A stretch of 64,000 nucleotides of DNA from the NCBI GenBank assembly GCA_023053575.1, contig JAKZAP010000021.1, forward strand, positions 12,090,212 through 12,154,211, read 5' to 3'. Position 1 is the first letter of the stretch. Each line of letters opens with the position of its first letter. Of this stretch, positions 45,475 through 57,600 are shown piece after piece. The position numbers and the translations under genes were made by a program. Under the pieces are notes generated by a model. It saw only the letters and a list, made by a program, of their open reading frames with translations, ran no database searches and was not told the origin of the DNA. Source of the stretch: Branchinecta lynchi. Lineage: Eukaryota; Arthropoda; Branchiopoda; Anostraca; Branchinectidae.

Positions 45475-46449
45475 AGACTAGAAATGACGGTACTTAATAC
45501 TAAAGGTACTGCCAATCTTCTAGATTATGCTGTTCTTTCGTTTTGATTCGCCACCCTCAGATTAAAAGCCAGGCTTCACTTCCAGTATTTTTTTGTCTGA
45601 TTCCCACTTCCATTCTTGTCGACATGGTCGTACTTGCTACAGTCATCTGTTCTGTTTCTGTAGTATTTCTGTTTACCGTCGATCCTAAGATTCTGCACTT
45701 TATAAGAGTATCCTGTTTTGTCTTTTAGCATTACACTGAGTATCACGCTTGCCATGTTTCTTCTCTTTATGTCTTCCATTCTTCCCGATAATCGTATTGG
45801 TAGAGGAGACCGGTTATGCAAACTTTGCCAAGGCTGACATTCTTAAGGCATTTTAGTCTGGAAATCTCGAATGCAAGGGACATGGAACGAGGCTGGAAAT
45901 ATTGACGGGATTTCATGCTAGTGTGGAAAGGCCTTCCTTTCCCCCTGTTTGGTTTTCGACGGATTACCACTCCCCAGCACTTGATGTACACCTTTTCCCG
46001 GTATCGACCGAAACCAGCGGTACCGGCCTTAAACTAGGCGATTCCCGCTTCTAGCAAGGTAATTTTAATGGACCAAGACGTGGCAACAGGCACCATTGCA
46101 CCGGGTACCAAAATCGAGAGTGGTCAACCCCTCGCTCGTTTTCTCAGGTGTGATGTTGCTGAGCTTGCCAAAACCATAGCTAAGTTCTAAAGTGGTTAAC
46201 AACCTCAGAACATCTTAGCAGAAGCACTGAGTAGTGCGAGGTGTCCATTGAGATCGGAGCCCAGTTCTGACTAAAGGCAGGAAAGGGTCTAGCCCCGTTT
46301 CGGCTGACAGTGAAAGGGGAGCAGCCCTGCAACGTTAGCCTGATTATCAGGTGGTTTCGACAAATATCTGCACTACTGAAGTGTAGTTTGTTTTCCCTTG
46401 TTTTAGCCGGCGTAGTTGTATGATAGTTGTACGATAAAGTCGCCTGTAT

Positions 46450-46690
46450 TGATATGTAATAGTAAAGAATATTATCCTTTAATATGCCTCATTAGGCAAA
46501 TCTTAAGCAGTAGTATCCAGTAGCATCCTGTATTGCTATAGTAGCCATCCAGTCTTGCTAATAGTAGCATGAAGTAGAATGTAGTAACGCGGTAGCCTTG
46601 ACATAGAAGCATGTAGTAGCATCAGTTCGTACTGCATGATAATTTTAGTACAACTTCACACTACTATTCTGAGATAAATTTTTCATCGGG
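46450..46690 (+). repeat. GTAGCAT-rich dispersed repeat, copy 1
   Basis: Sister of 48955-49205, with short internal GTAG/TAGCAT repeats. Ends with the same AGATAAATTTTTCATCGGGA. Confidence 0.7.
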
Positions 46691-46993
46691 ATAGCCTACC
46701 AAATTTTCAGGGGGTGGCAGATGAGCTAATCCTTCCAGAAATAGTTTAATCTCCATGAAGGCACTGTACATACAGTGTACAAAAACTCTCCGTTTCCAGA
46801 TAACTTAATCTGCAGTATTTTGCATTCTAGCATTTTAGTCCTCGATCGGATTTTAACTCTCAGAACTCGGAATAAAAACTCCGAATTCGGTGATTCATAA
46901 TATCTGAATTCCGATGTAGGAAAGACTTTTACAGTGTACGCAGCAACTGTGCTGCCTAGGATTCGATGCAAATCACAGACATTAGGCAGGTTA

Positions 46994-47264
46994 AGGTTGC
47001 GTTCCCCAAACTTAACAATTGTTAACAATCGTTAACTTTACTTCGGGGCGGAGCTAACCTGGAGCTAACTGCAGCTTTAACGATCGTTAACTTTTCCCAG
47101 TTCTACAACTGTTAATTATTTTGCAACGATGCTCACCGACCATCGTTACAAAATAGTTAACAATCGTTAAGCTCTGGAACGGAAATTGTAGGTGGGCGGA
47201 GAACGCAAAAAGTTAACAACTGTTAACAATTTGTTAACGATCGTTAAGTCCCGGAACGCAACCT
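46994..47264. mobile_element. MITE with GGTTGCGTTCC ends rich in GTTAAC
   Basis: TTAAGGTTGCGTTCC at the left is inverted as GGAACGCAACCTAA at the right. The interior repeats ACGATCGTTAAC and GTTAACAATTGTTAA, all self-complementary. Confidence 0.8.
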
Positions 47265-47339
47265 AAGTTAGCATCCCAAGAAGGGAAAAATGACAAGGCG
47301 AAGAACTCTACATCCTTCTCAAGCAGATATTTCACGGAT

Positions 47340-47590
47340 AAGGGGGGGGGGGGGGGGGGTCCCAGTGTTGTCGACTAGTCGGTAAAAAAGATGAGTCGGC
47401 GAGAGGCGTCTCGATTTTTCTTATGTCGATTTTTCCTTAAACCAGTCGATTATTTTCTTAAAAACAGTAATTTTGTTTATAATAAAACAGCCGGTTCAAA
47501 CGACCAGCCAGTCGGTAAATATCTTGCTCCCCACCCCACCCCCAGACATATTTTAGTCAGTAACGTCTCTGTGCCCAAGTCGCGTCTTAT
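47340..47590. mobile_element. Diverged relative of the 26462-26816 element
   Basis: A G-run of about 18 bases is followed by repeated GTCGATTTTTC/CAGTCGAT motifs and ends with CAGTCGGTAAATATC and a C-rich tract, the same layout as the 26.5-kb element. Terminal repeats are not clear. Confidence 0.45.
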
Positions 47591-48018
47591 GGCAGTTGAA
47601 CGCTGTCGAGACGCATATTGTCAATTCTTGCTCCTGGTCAACCGTTGTGTTGGTCAACCTAATATATCACTGCTCGAGCTTTTATTTTTTCTGTTTTTTT
47701 TTTCTTCACAGTTTTCTTCCGTATTTGGCTATGGGCTAGACGATTTCATCCATACATTTCTTCTTGAAAGCCAATCCTGGTTCTCCCAACTATAGTCTTT
47801 AACACGTTACCTCTTGTCCAACCAAGCAGTATCTTTACTGCAGGTCAGACAAGGTGCCGCGTGACAGTAGTTGACAGTCGCTGCAACTATCAACTGCCGC
47901 TGGAAGCTAGCGGAATGCACAGAGAAACTCGGCAAACATGATAAGATTTTGTTTTGTCCAGCCACGAAGTACCTATTGGCAGAACGTCATGTTAAGGTGC
48001 CAAATAAGAAGTCGCTAC

Positions 48019-48686
48019 ATTGTCAGAAGTTTCATAACAGACAACACAAGGATGCGCGCAACAGACAATGCGCAACAGACAACACCTGGTATGTTATCTA
48101 TTGTCAGCTGAATTTTAGTAGAGCTTTATAATTTTTTTTTCCCACAAGCTCCTTTTTCCAACTTGAGCGGTTTTGAGCCTGAAGAGGACCCTTGCCGAGA
48201 AAGGCCAAAATACAGCTCTAATTTGACGGTGCAAAACGGTTTGTACTCCGTTTGTAAACCGTTTTGCACCCTCAAATATGATTCGCAGTCAGCTTGGACT
48301 GAAGTACCATCTAACAGCTCTAATAAAATTCAGCTGACGTATCCGTTATGGACTATCAAATATGATTCGCAGTCAGCTTGGGCTGAAGGAATATTTACGT
48401 TATTTATTGTGTTTAAAAAGGTTATACATGGAATACTATGCATAACAAGCATTGCAACGAAGAGCCAAAAAATTGCCAAAAAAGCATCTGCTGAATTTTC
48501 CGACATCATGACGACAAACAAAAGAGTCAGACTGTTTGACTGTTTTTTGGCTCTTCCCTTGTTCTGCATAACAGTTCATATATAACGTTTTCAAACACAA
48601 TAGATAACATCCCAAGTGTTGTCTATAATGTATTGTCTGTTGAAACCGCGCATCCTTGTGTTTTCTGTTATGAAACTTCTGGCAGT
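48019..48686. mobile_element. MITE of the ACTGTCAGAAGTTTCATAAC family with an internal insertion
   Basis: The outer arms match the 21-kb copy. Between about 48115 and 48385 another palindromic repeat is inserted, containing GAGGACCCTTGCCGAGAAAG and an inverted CAAAACGGTTTGTACTCCG segment. Confidence 0.7.
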
Positions 48687-48954
48687 GTAGAGCCATCAGC
48701 GGGGCCACTGGATGCCGAAGGTCGTGAGTTCAAATCTCACCAGAGGTGCGCTTTTGTCTTTCAATTCATTACTTAAGGGACATGTCTTACCTATAATACT
48801 AACGCAACCTACTTCCATAATCACTCCATACATTTCTAAACCCGGAGACCCCAATTTCGTTTGGTACATTCTAACCCCTCTAACAAAACCACGCTAATTT
48901 TCTCACTTGCCGTTAGTTGCTACCTTCGATGTGTATTACCCCGATGAAAAATGT

Positions 48955-49205
48955 GTAGCCTGCGTAGTAGTAGTAATAGCAAAGAATACTATTATTTAAT
49001 GTGCCTCAGACTGGTCCAATCTTATGTAGTAATATCCAGTAGCATCCTGTCTTGCCATAGCAACAAGTCTTGCTAATAGTAGCATATAGTAGTATGGAGT
49101 AACACGGTAGCCTTGAAGTGGAAGCATGTAGTAGCATCTTTAGTACTGCTTGCAACTTTTTCGTACTACTTCATAGTACTATTTAGAGATAAATTTTTCA
49201 TCGGG
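48955..49205 (+). repeat. GTAGCAT-rich dispersed repeat, copy 2
   Basis: Shares AGATAAATTTTTCATCGGGA, CCAGTAGCATCCTGT and AGCATGTAGTAGCATC with 46450-46690 in the same order. Both lie in ASPDH introns. Confidence 0.7.
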
Positions 49206-49401
49206 ACGCTGTCGAGGGTTGTCTGCGAGAAGTTTTACCATCAGAAAAAATGGTTATGTAAATTTTTCCATGTTTTCGCTGTAAGTCAACGGGTCTCGGG
49301 AAAGGCTTAAAGCACAGCCGACTTTTAACGTATTCAAATATTTTAAAATATTGTAAGTTGAATAGTAAATAGTGCGAGAGGTCCTCTAAAATAGAGCCTA
49401 C

Positions 49402-49587
49402 CTTTAAATTCCCTGCCTTTGCCATTCTCGCAATATCCTCGGCACCCCATAATGCTCCACATGGGACATAGACAGGATTTCCGGACGCTTCCGATGCCTC
49501 CTTTAATCGCTGATAGGTTCCAGACTCAGCTAGGGCAGTGGGGGAGCCAATGAAAAAGGCGCATTTCCGGACAAAGGTGGGGCCAAA
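49402..49587 (-). CDS. ASPDH: Aspartate dehydrogenase, middle exon
   Basis: A 62-codon phase 0/phase 0 exon on the minus strand with donor GTAGGC and an acceptor AG at 49588-49589. It encodes FGPTFVRKCAFFIGSPTALA, then a variable helix, then VPCGALWGAEDIARMAKAG. GSP-T/S-AL and GALWGAEDI are hallmark blocks of ASPDH; the second links the Rossmann domain to the C-terminal catalytic domain. The acceptor is preceded by a poor pyrimidine tract (CTTTTCTAG on the coding strand). Cys residues in this segment are not known to be catalytic. Confidence 0.9.
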
Positions 49588-50118
49588 CTAGAAAAGGTCT
49601 TGATAAAGCCAAATCCAAGTATAAATACAAAAAAAAACAATACAAGTAAATTTTTAAGATTGAATTTTTCACTTTGTTTGATAAAACTGAAAGATTACAT
49701 ACAAGTAAGGTTTAATACTGAAATTATCTGTCCTTTGGTCATTAAAGCGGTAAGCTTTGTTTGTCGCCCAAGTTTAAATATGGTTTTGGATGTGGTGAAA
49801 TATGGTGGTGGACCCGCCATTTTCAAAAGCGGATTATGTAAGATAACATAATATAATGAAACAATACTAAATAATGTAAATAAGGTAGGTGAATTGAATT
49901 TCAAACTTTGTAGGGGGGGTGCAAATCGGTCTCTTGGTATACTAGGTCCTTGCGACTCGTGTATTATACCAATTCAGCAAGTGCACATCCGACCATGATC
50001 CGATCGGGCTCGAGAATTTTGCTTCCCTGGTCAGCACCAATTCCAAATTCGCAAATCCATACGAATCCGTCGGATTAGCTTTTTTTCTTTCAAATCAACA
50101 AAGTTGCAATACACTTAC

Positions 50119-50300
50119 TTCGTTTGTGATGGAGGGGTGCGCAACTTCGACAATCACATCGACATCTTTATCGACAATACCTTGCAGATCATCAAGAATC
50201 AGATTTTCAGGAATATTTTTGAGTTTGTCCTTCGTCCGGTTCCATACGAAACAGACCTGGAAGCTTGGATGATCCTTTAGCCGTTCATACAGATATTGAC
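50119..50300 (-). CDS. ASPDH: Aspartate dehydrogenase, first visible exon (Rossmann domain)
   Basis: On the minus strand the exon begins after ATCCAACAG at 50300 in phase 1, completing a Gly codon, then QYLYERLKDHPSFQVCFVWN, a charged segment and DVDVIVEVAHPSITNE, ending in phase 0 before GTAAGT. This is the NAD-binding half: G|QYL follows the glycine-rich loop, VCFVWN is the second beta strand, and VEVAHP is the conserved loop after strand 4. The exon carrying the start codon and the GxGHLG loop is not seen between here and the satellite at 51.7 kb, so it is probably beyond the satellite or beyond the window. Confidence 0.9.
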
Positions 50301-51137
50301 CTGTTGGATAAAAGACTTTCCTGAAATCGGACTCGAGAACGCCTAGGCTATAGGCGTTTTTTTAGCGGTTCAACATTGAGCCAATGTGGACAATTTGTGG
50401 AGTAATCAGCCAGATTTTTCAAACAGAGCGTTCTGGCGAAGGTTCACCTCTGTTGATCAACAGGGACGTCCTGGCGGTTAACAGTAGTTTGTTGGTCAAC
50501 GCTGTTGATAAACAGAAGAACCGCTAAAAAACGCCTATGGATGGTCGTGCTTACCGCGTATCTACAAGTTACGCAAGTCTCAAGCGCCGGAGACCAGTTG
50601 TTGCTGACCTTGAAAAAGTCTCACAGATCTCGCGCCAGCCTTGTGTTTACACCCCCTTCGGGCTTCGCTAACCCATCACTTGGCCATTGACAAAAGCAAG
50701 AATTAATAATATCAAGAACTTTTAAAGTTTAACTGAAAAGCCGACTTATTTTTGTATCATTCAGCTGACTACCTATATCCTATATCTGCTCTACTAGTAA
50801 CGTTCAGAATATCTGCGGCCGTCCTCACAGCGCAAATTCTACTATGATGCGGAAAGTTTGAATCTCAACACAAACGCGGCTTTTTAGTAGGCAGTGATGA
50901 GCTTGGTGAAGACTGCGTAGTGCCTGAACACAAATTTTTCGTAAATCCTTTTCGTCAAGCATACAACAGAGGTACAAGCGCACAGGGTTACCACAAATCC
51001 GACAGGGAAAGTCCACTATTCGAAAATCGAGTTACGCATTTTCCTCGGATCTTCAAGCCTCTTCAAGGGAATAAGTGATGGGTACCAAATTGTCTTATCT
51101 CAGCTCTTTTTTGTTTAAACTTGAATACGTAGTACAA
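50301..51137. other. ASPDH upstream intron sequence
   Basis: A hairpin (GGCGTTTTTTTAGCGGTT at 50353 inverted as ACCGCTAAAAAACGCC at 50520) bounds a 170-base MITE-like unit. A minus-strand frame at 50825-51016 reads FPCRICGNPVRLYLCC and CMLDEKDLRK; the C-x2-C start resembles a zinc-finger-associated (ZAD) domain but the rest does not follow it. The expected ASPDH first exon was not found here. Confidence 0.4.
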
Positions 51138-51305
51138 CGACTTACCGACGAAAAGTCCCCATGACAAAACGTCCCCTGTTGAAACATCCCCGTGGCGAAA
51201 CGTCCCCGTGACACAATATCGCCGTGACAAAACGTCCACATGACAAAACGTCCCAATGATAAAACGTCCCACGGCAAAACGTCCAAGTGGCGAAACGTCC
51301 CCAAG
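51138..51305. repeat. Minisatellite of a 16-20-bp ACGTCCCC unit
   Basis: About nine imperfect copies of TGACAAAACGTCCC and variants. This is one end of the fold-back family at 5466 and 28464, since the flank CTTACCGACGAAAAGTCCCC and the inner GTTCGCCTCGATCTTCAGG match the right part of the 30.1-kb copy. Confidence 0.75.
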
Positions 51306-51689
51306 TATAGATTTTTAAGTTCGCCTCGATCTTCAGGTGTATGATCGAGGTAAAACAACTTCAGAGTGTGCATTACAGACGTGGGAACATCCTTATAAGC
51401 AGGAAATATCGGACATAGGAGCGGTTGCTTCATAAATGTATTTGTTTTCAGTTATGGTATGTAGTGTAATATGCCCTACAATTGACTCGTAACTGATCAG
51501 TCCTAGGTGGTTTGAAGCAACATGCACAATCTGAGGAGCACCAATAGGCTCCTCAGAAAAAGGGGAAGCCCGCTGTGGCTCAAAGAGAGTCAAGCAAGGA
51601 AAATGCAAAAATAAGCGTAGTGCCTTCATGCTGGATAAAAATGACATGGGAAGCGAGGAAACGAAAGCGAACGGAATCGTTAGTTAGGT

Positions 51690-54600
51690 AGAGAAACACG
51701 GATAGGAATTTCAGAAAATATCCAACTAGTCGAACCGCTTTCAGTCTAAGGGTCTCGGAAAATATCCAACTAGTCGGATTGTATGAACACCGATAGGAAT
51801 TTCAGAAAATATCCAACTAGTCCGAACCGCTTTCAGTATAAGGGTCTCGGAAAATATCCAACTAGTCGGAACCGCTTTCAGTATAATAGTGCGAACACAC
51901 GATGCGGATCGGGAGCTCCCGGGCGGGAATTCCTGCCCGGATTTGCGGCACCATCATCACTTCTATATGGAAAAGTTGAAGTTTTTTCAACTTGGTGATG
52001 AAAATGCAGGAAATCCGGCCGGGAAATCACCATCGTGTGTTCGCACTTTAAGGGTCTCGGAAAATATTCAACTAGTCGGATTGTATGAACACGGATAGGA
52101 ATTTCAGAAAATATCCAACTAGTAGGAACCGCTTTCAGTCTAAGGGTCTCGGAAAATATCCAACTAGTCGGATTGTGTGAACACGGATAGGAATTCCAGA
52201 AAATATCCAACTTGTAGGAACCGCTTTCAGTTTAAGGGTCTCGGAAAATATCCAACTAGTCGGAACCGCTTTCAGTCTAATACTGCGAACACACGATGCG
52301 GATCGGGAGCTCCCAGGCGGGAATTCCTGCCCGGATTTGCGGCACCATCATCACTTCTATATGGAAAAGTTGAAGCTTTTTCAACTTGGTGATGAAAATG
52401 CAGGAAATCCGGCCGGGAAATCACCATCGTGTGTTCGCACTTTAAGGGTCTCGGAAAATATTCAACTAGTCGGATTGTATGAACACGGATAGGAATTTCA
52501 GAAAATATCCAACTAGTAGGAAACGCTTTCAGTCCAAGGGTGTCGGAAAATATCCAACTAGTCGGATTGTATGAACACGGATAGGAATTCCAGAAAATAT
52601 CCAACTCGTAGGAACCGCTTTCAGTCTAAGGGTCTCGGAAAATATCCAACTAGTCGGATTGTGTGAACACGGATAGGAATTCCAGAAAATATCCAACTTG
52701 TAGGAACCGCTTTCAGTTTAAGGGTCTGGGAAAATATCCAACTAGTCGGAACCGCTTTCAGTCTAATAGTGCGAACACACGATGCGGATCGGGAGCTCCC
52801 GGGCGGGAATTCCTGCCCGGATTTGCGGCACCATCATCACTTCTATATGGAAAAGTTGAAGTTTTTTCAACTTGGTGATGAAAATGCAGGAAATCCGGCC
52901 GGGAAATCACCATCGTGTGTTCGCACTTTAAGGGTCTCGGAAAATATTCAACTAGTCGGATTGTATGAACACGGATAGGAATTTCAGAAAATATCCAACT
53001 TGTAGGAACCGCTTTCAGTCCAAGGGTCTCGGAAAATATCCAACTAGTCGGATTGTATGAACACGGATAGGAATTCCAGAAAATATCCAACTAGTAGGAA
53101 CCGCTTTCAGTTTAAGGGTCTCGGAAAATATCCAACTTGTAGGAACCGCTTTCAGTCTAAGGGTCTCGGAAAATATCCAACTAATCGGATTGTGTGAACA
53201 CGGATAGGAATTCCAGAAAATATCCAACTCGTAGGAACCGCTTTCAGTCTAAGGGTCTCGGAAAATATCCAACTAGTCGGATTGTGTGAACACGGATAGG
53301 AATTCCAGAAAATATCCAACTTGTAGGAACCGCTTTCAGTTTAAGGGTCTGGGAAAATATCCAACTAGTCGGAACCGCTTTCAGTCTAATAGTGCGAACA
53401 CACGATGCGGATCGGGAGCTCCCGGGCGGGAATTCCTGCCCGGATTTGCGGCACCATCATCACTTCTATATGGAAAAGTTGAAGTTTTTTCAACTTGGTG
53501 ATGAAAATGCAGGAAATCCGGCCGGGAAATCACCATCGTGTGTTCGCACTTTAAGGGTCTCGGAAAATATTCAACTAGTCGGATTGTATGAACACGGATA
53601 GGAATTTCAGAAAATATCCAACTTGTAGGAACCGCTTTCAGTCCAAGGGTCTCGGAAAATATCCAACTAGTCGGATTGTATGAACACGGATAGGAATTCC
53701 AGAAAATATCCAACTAGTAGGAACCGCTTTCAGTTTAAGGGTCTCGGAAAATATCCAACTTGTAGGAACCGCTTTCAGTCTAAGGGTCTCGGAAAATATC
53801 CAACTAATCGGAACCGCTTTCAGTCTAATAGTGCGAACACACGATGCGGATCGGGAGCTCCCGGGCGGGAATTCCTGCCCGGATTTGCGGCACCATCATC
53901 ACTTCTATATGGAAAAGTTGAAGTTTTTTCAACTTGGTGATGAAAATGCAGGAAATCCGGCCGGGAAATCACCATCGTGTGTTCGCACTTTAAGGGTCTC
54001 GGAAAATATTCAACTAGTCGGATTGTATGAACACGGATAGGAATATCAGAAAATATCCAACTTGTAGGAACCGCTTTCAGTTTAAGGGTCTCGGAAAATA
54101 TCCAACTAGTCGGAACCGCTTTCAGTCTAATAGTGCGAACACACGATGCGGCTCGGGAGCTCCCGGGCGGGAATTCCTGCCCGGATTTGCGGCACCATCA
54201 TCACTTCTATATGGAAAAGTTGAAGTTTTTTCAACTTGGTGATGAAAATGCAGGAAATCCGGCCGGGAAATCACCATCGTGTGTTCGCACTTTAAGGGTC
54301 TCGGAAAATATTCAACTAGTCGGATTGTATGAACACGGATAGGAATATCAGAAAATATCCAACTTGTAGGAACCGCTTTCAGTTTAAGGGTCTCGGAAAA
54401 TATCCAACTAGTCGGAACCGCTTTCAGTCTAATACTGCGAACACACGATGCGGATCGGGAGCTCCCAGGCGGGAATTCCTGCCCGGATTTGCGGCACCAT
54501 CATCACTTCTATATGGAAAAGTTGAAGCTTTTTCAACTTGGTGATGAAAATGCAGGAAATCCGGCCGGGAAATCACCATCGTGTGTTCGCACTTTAAGGG

Positions 54601-57600
54601 TCTCGGAAAATATTCAACTAGTCGGATTCTATGAACACGGATAGGAATTTCAGAAAATATCCAACTTGTAGGAACCGCTTTCAGTCCAAGGGTCTCGGAA
54701 AATATCCAACTAGTCGGATTGTATGAACACGGATAGGAATTCCAGAAAATATCCAACTTGTAGGAACCGCTTTCAGTTTAAGGGTCTCGGAAAATATCCA
54801 ACTAGTCGGAACCGCTTTCAGTCTAATACTGCGAACACACGATGCGGATCGGGAGCTCCCGGGCGGGAATTCCTGCCCGGATTTGCGGCACCATCATCAC
54901 TTCTATATGGAAAAGTTAAAGTTTTTTCAACTTGGTGATGAAAATGCAGGAAATCCGGCCGGGAAATCACCATCGTGTGTTCGCACTTTAAGGGTCTCGG
55001 AAAATATTCAACTAGTCGGATTGTATGAACACGGATAGGAATTTCAGAAAATATCCAACTTGTAGGAACCGCTTTCAGTCCAAGGGTCTCGGAAAATATC
55101 CAACTAGTCGGATTGTATGAACACGGATAGGAATTCCAGAAAATATCCAACTCGTAGGAACCGCTTTCAGTCTAAGGGTCTCGGAAAATATCCAACTAGT
55201 CGGATTGTGTGAACACGGATAGGAATTCCAGAAAATATCCAACTTGTAGGAACCGCTTTCAGTTTAAGGGTCTGGGAAAATATCCAACTAGTCGGAACCG
55301 CTTTCAGTCTAATAGTGCGAACACACGATGCGGATCGGGAGCTCCCGGGCGGGAATTCCTGCCCGGATTTGCGGCACCATCATCACTTCTATATGGAAAA
55401 GTTGAAGTTTTTTCAACTTGGTGATGAAAATGCAGGAAATCCGGCCGGGAAATCACCATCGTGTGTTCGCACTTTAAGGGTCTCGGAAAATATTCAACTA
55501 GTCGGATTGTATGAACACGGATAGGAATTTCAGAAAATATCCAACTTGTAGGAACCGCTTTCAGTCCAAGGGTCTCGGAAAATATCCAACTAGTCGGATT
55601 GTATGAACACGGATAGGAATTCCAGAAAATATCCAACTTGTAGGAACCGCTTTCAGTTTAAGGGTCTCGGAAAATATCCAACTTGTAGGAACCGCTTTCA
55701 GTCTAAGGGTCTCGGAAAATATCCAACTAATCGGATTGTGTGAACACGGATAGGAATTCCAGAAAATATCCAACTCGTAGGAACCGCTTTCAGTCTAAGG
55801 GTCTCGGAAAATATCCAACTAGTCGGATTGTGTGAACACGGATAGGAATTCCAGAAAATATCCAACTTGTAGGAACCGCTTTCAGTTTAAGGGTCTGGGA
55901 AAATATCCAACTAGTCGGAACCGCTTTCAGTCTAATAGTGCGAACACACGATGCGGATCGGGAGCTCCCGGGCGGGAATTCCTGCCCGGATTTGCGGCAC
56001 CATCATCACTTCTATATGGAAAAGTTGAAGTTTTTTCAACTTGGTGATGAAAATGCAGGAAATCCGGCCGGGAAATCACCATCGTGTGTTCGCACTTTAA
56101 GGGTCTCGGAAAATATTCAACTAGTCGGATTGTATGAACACGGATAGGAATTTCAGAAAATATCCAACTTGTAGGAACCGCTTTCAGTCCAAGGGTCTCG
56201 GAAAATATCCAACTAGTCGGATTGTATGAACACGGATAGGAATTCCAGAAAATATCCAACTAGTAGGAACCGCTTTCAGTTTAAGGGTCTCGGAAAATAT
56301 CCAACTTGTAGGAACCGCTTTCAGTCTAAGGGTCTCGGAAAATATCCAACTAATCGGAACCGCTTTCAGTCTAATAGTGCGAACACACGATGCGGATCGG
56401 GAGCTCCCGGGCGGGAATTCCTGCCCGGATTTGCGGCACCATCATCACTTCTATATGGAAAAGTTGAAGTTTTTTCAACTTGGTGATGAAAATGCAGGAA
56501 ATCCGGCCGGGAAATCACCATCGTGTGTTCGCACTTTAAGGGTCTCGGAAAATATTCAACTAGTCGGATTGTATGAACACGGATAGGAATTTCAGAAAAT
56601 ATCCAACTAGTAGGAACCGCTTTCAGTCTAAGGGTCTCGGAAAATATCCAACTAGTCGGATTGTGTGAACACGGATAGGAATTCCAGAAAATATCCAACT
56701 TGTAGGAACCGCTTTCAGTTTAAGGGTCTCGGAAAATATCCAACTAGTCGGAACCGCTTTCAGTCTAATAGTGCGAACACACGATGCGGATCGGGAGCTC
56801 CCGGGCGGGAATTCCTGCCCGGATTTGCGGCACCATCATCACTTCTATATGGAAAAGTTGAAGTTTTTTCAACTTGGTGATGAAAATGCAGGAAATCCGG
56901 CCGGGAAATCACCATCGTGTGTTCGCACTTTAAGGGTCTTGGAAAATATTCAACTAGTAGGAACCGCTTTCAGTTTAAGGGTCTCGGAAAATATCCAACT
57001 AGTCGGAACCGCTTTCAGTCTAAGGGTCTCGGAAAATATTCAACTAGTCGGATTGTATGAACACGGATAGGAATTTCAGAAAATATCCAACTTGTAGGAA
57101 CCGCTTTCAGTCCAAGGGTCTCGGAAAATATCCAACTAGTCGGATTGTATGAACACGGATAGGAATTCCAGAAAATATCCAACTTGTAGGAACCGCTTTC
57201 AGTTTAAGGGTCTGGGAAAATATCCAACTAGTCGGAACCGCTTTCAGTCTAAGGGTCTCGGAAAATATTCAACTAGTCGGATTGTATGAACACGGATAGG
57301 AATTTCAGAAAATATCCAACTTGTAGGAACCGCTTTCAGTTTAAGGGTCTCGGAAAATATCCAACTAGTCGGAACCGCTTTCAGTCTAATAGTGCGAACA
57401 CACGATGCGGATCGGGAGCTCCCGGGCGGGAATTCCTGCCCGGATTTGCGGCACCATCATCACTTCTATATGGAAAAGTTGAAGCTTTTTCAACTTGGTG
57501 ATGAAAATGCAGGAAATCCGGCCGGGAAATCACCATCGTGTGTTCGCACTTTAAGGGTCTCGGAAAATATTCAACTAGTCGGATTCTATGAACACGGATA

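Noticed and set aside
48690..48752. tRNA-like T arm (GTGAGTTCAAATCTCAC)
   Set aside because: A perfect T arm and B-box are present, but no matching acceptor stem, D arm or anticodon arm was found; at best a tRNA-derived SINE fragment.
50825..51016. Minus-strand frame with a CRICG start suggesting a ZAD zinc finger
   Set aside because: Only the first C-x2-C fits; there is no second Cys pair at the right spacing and no ATG start.
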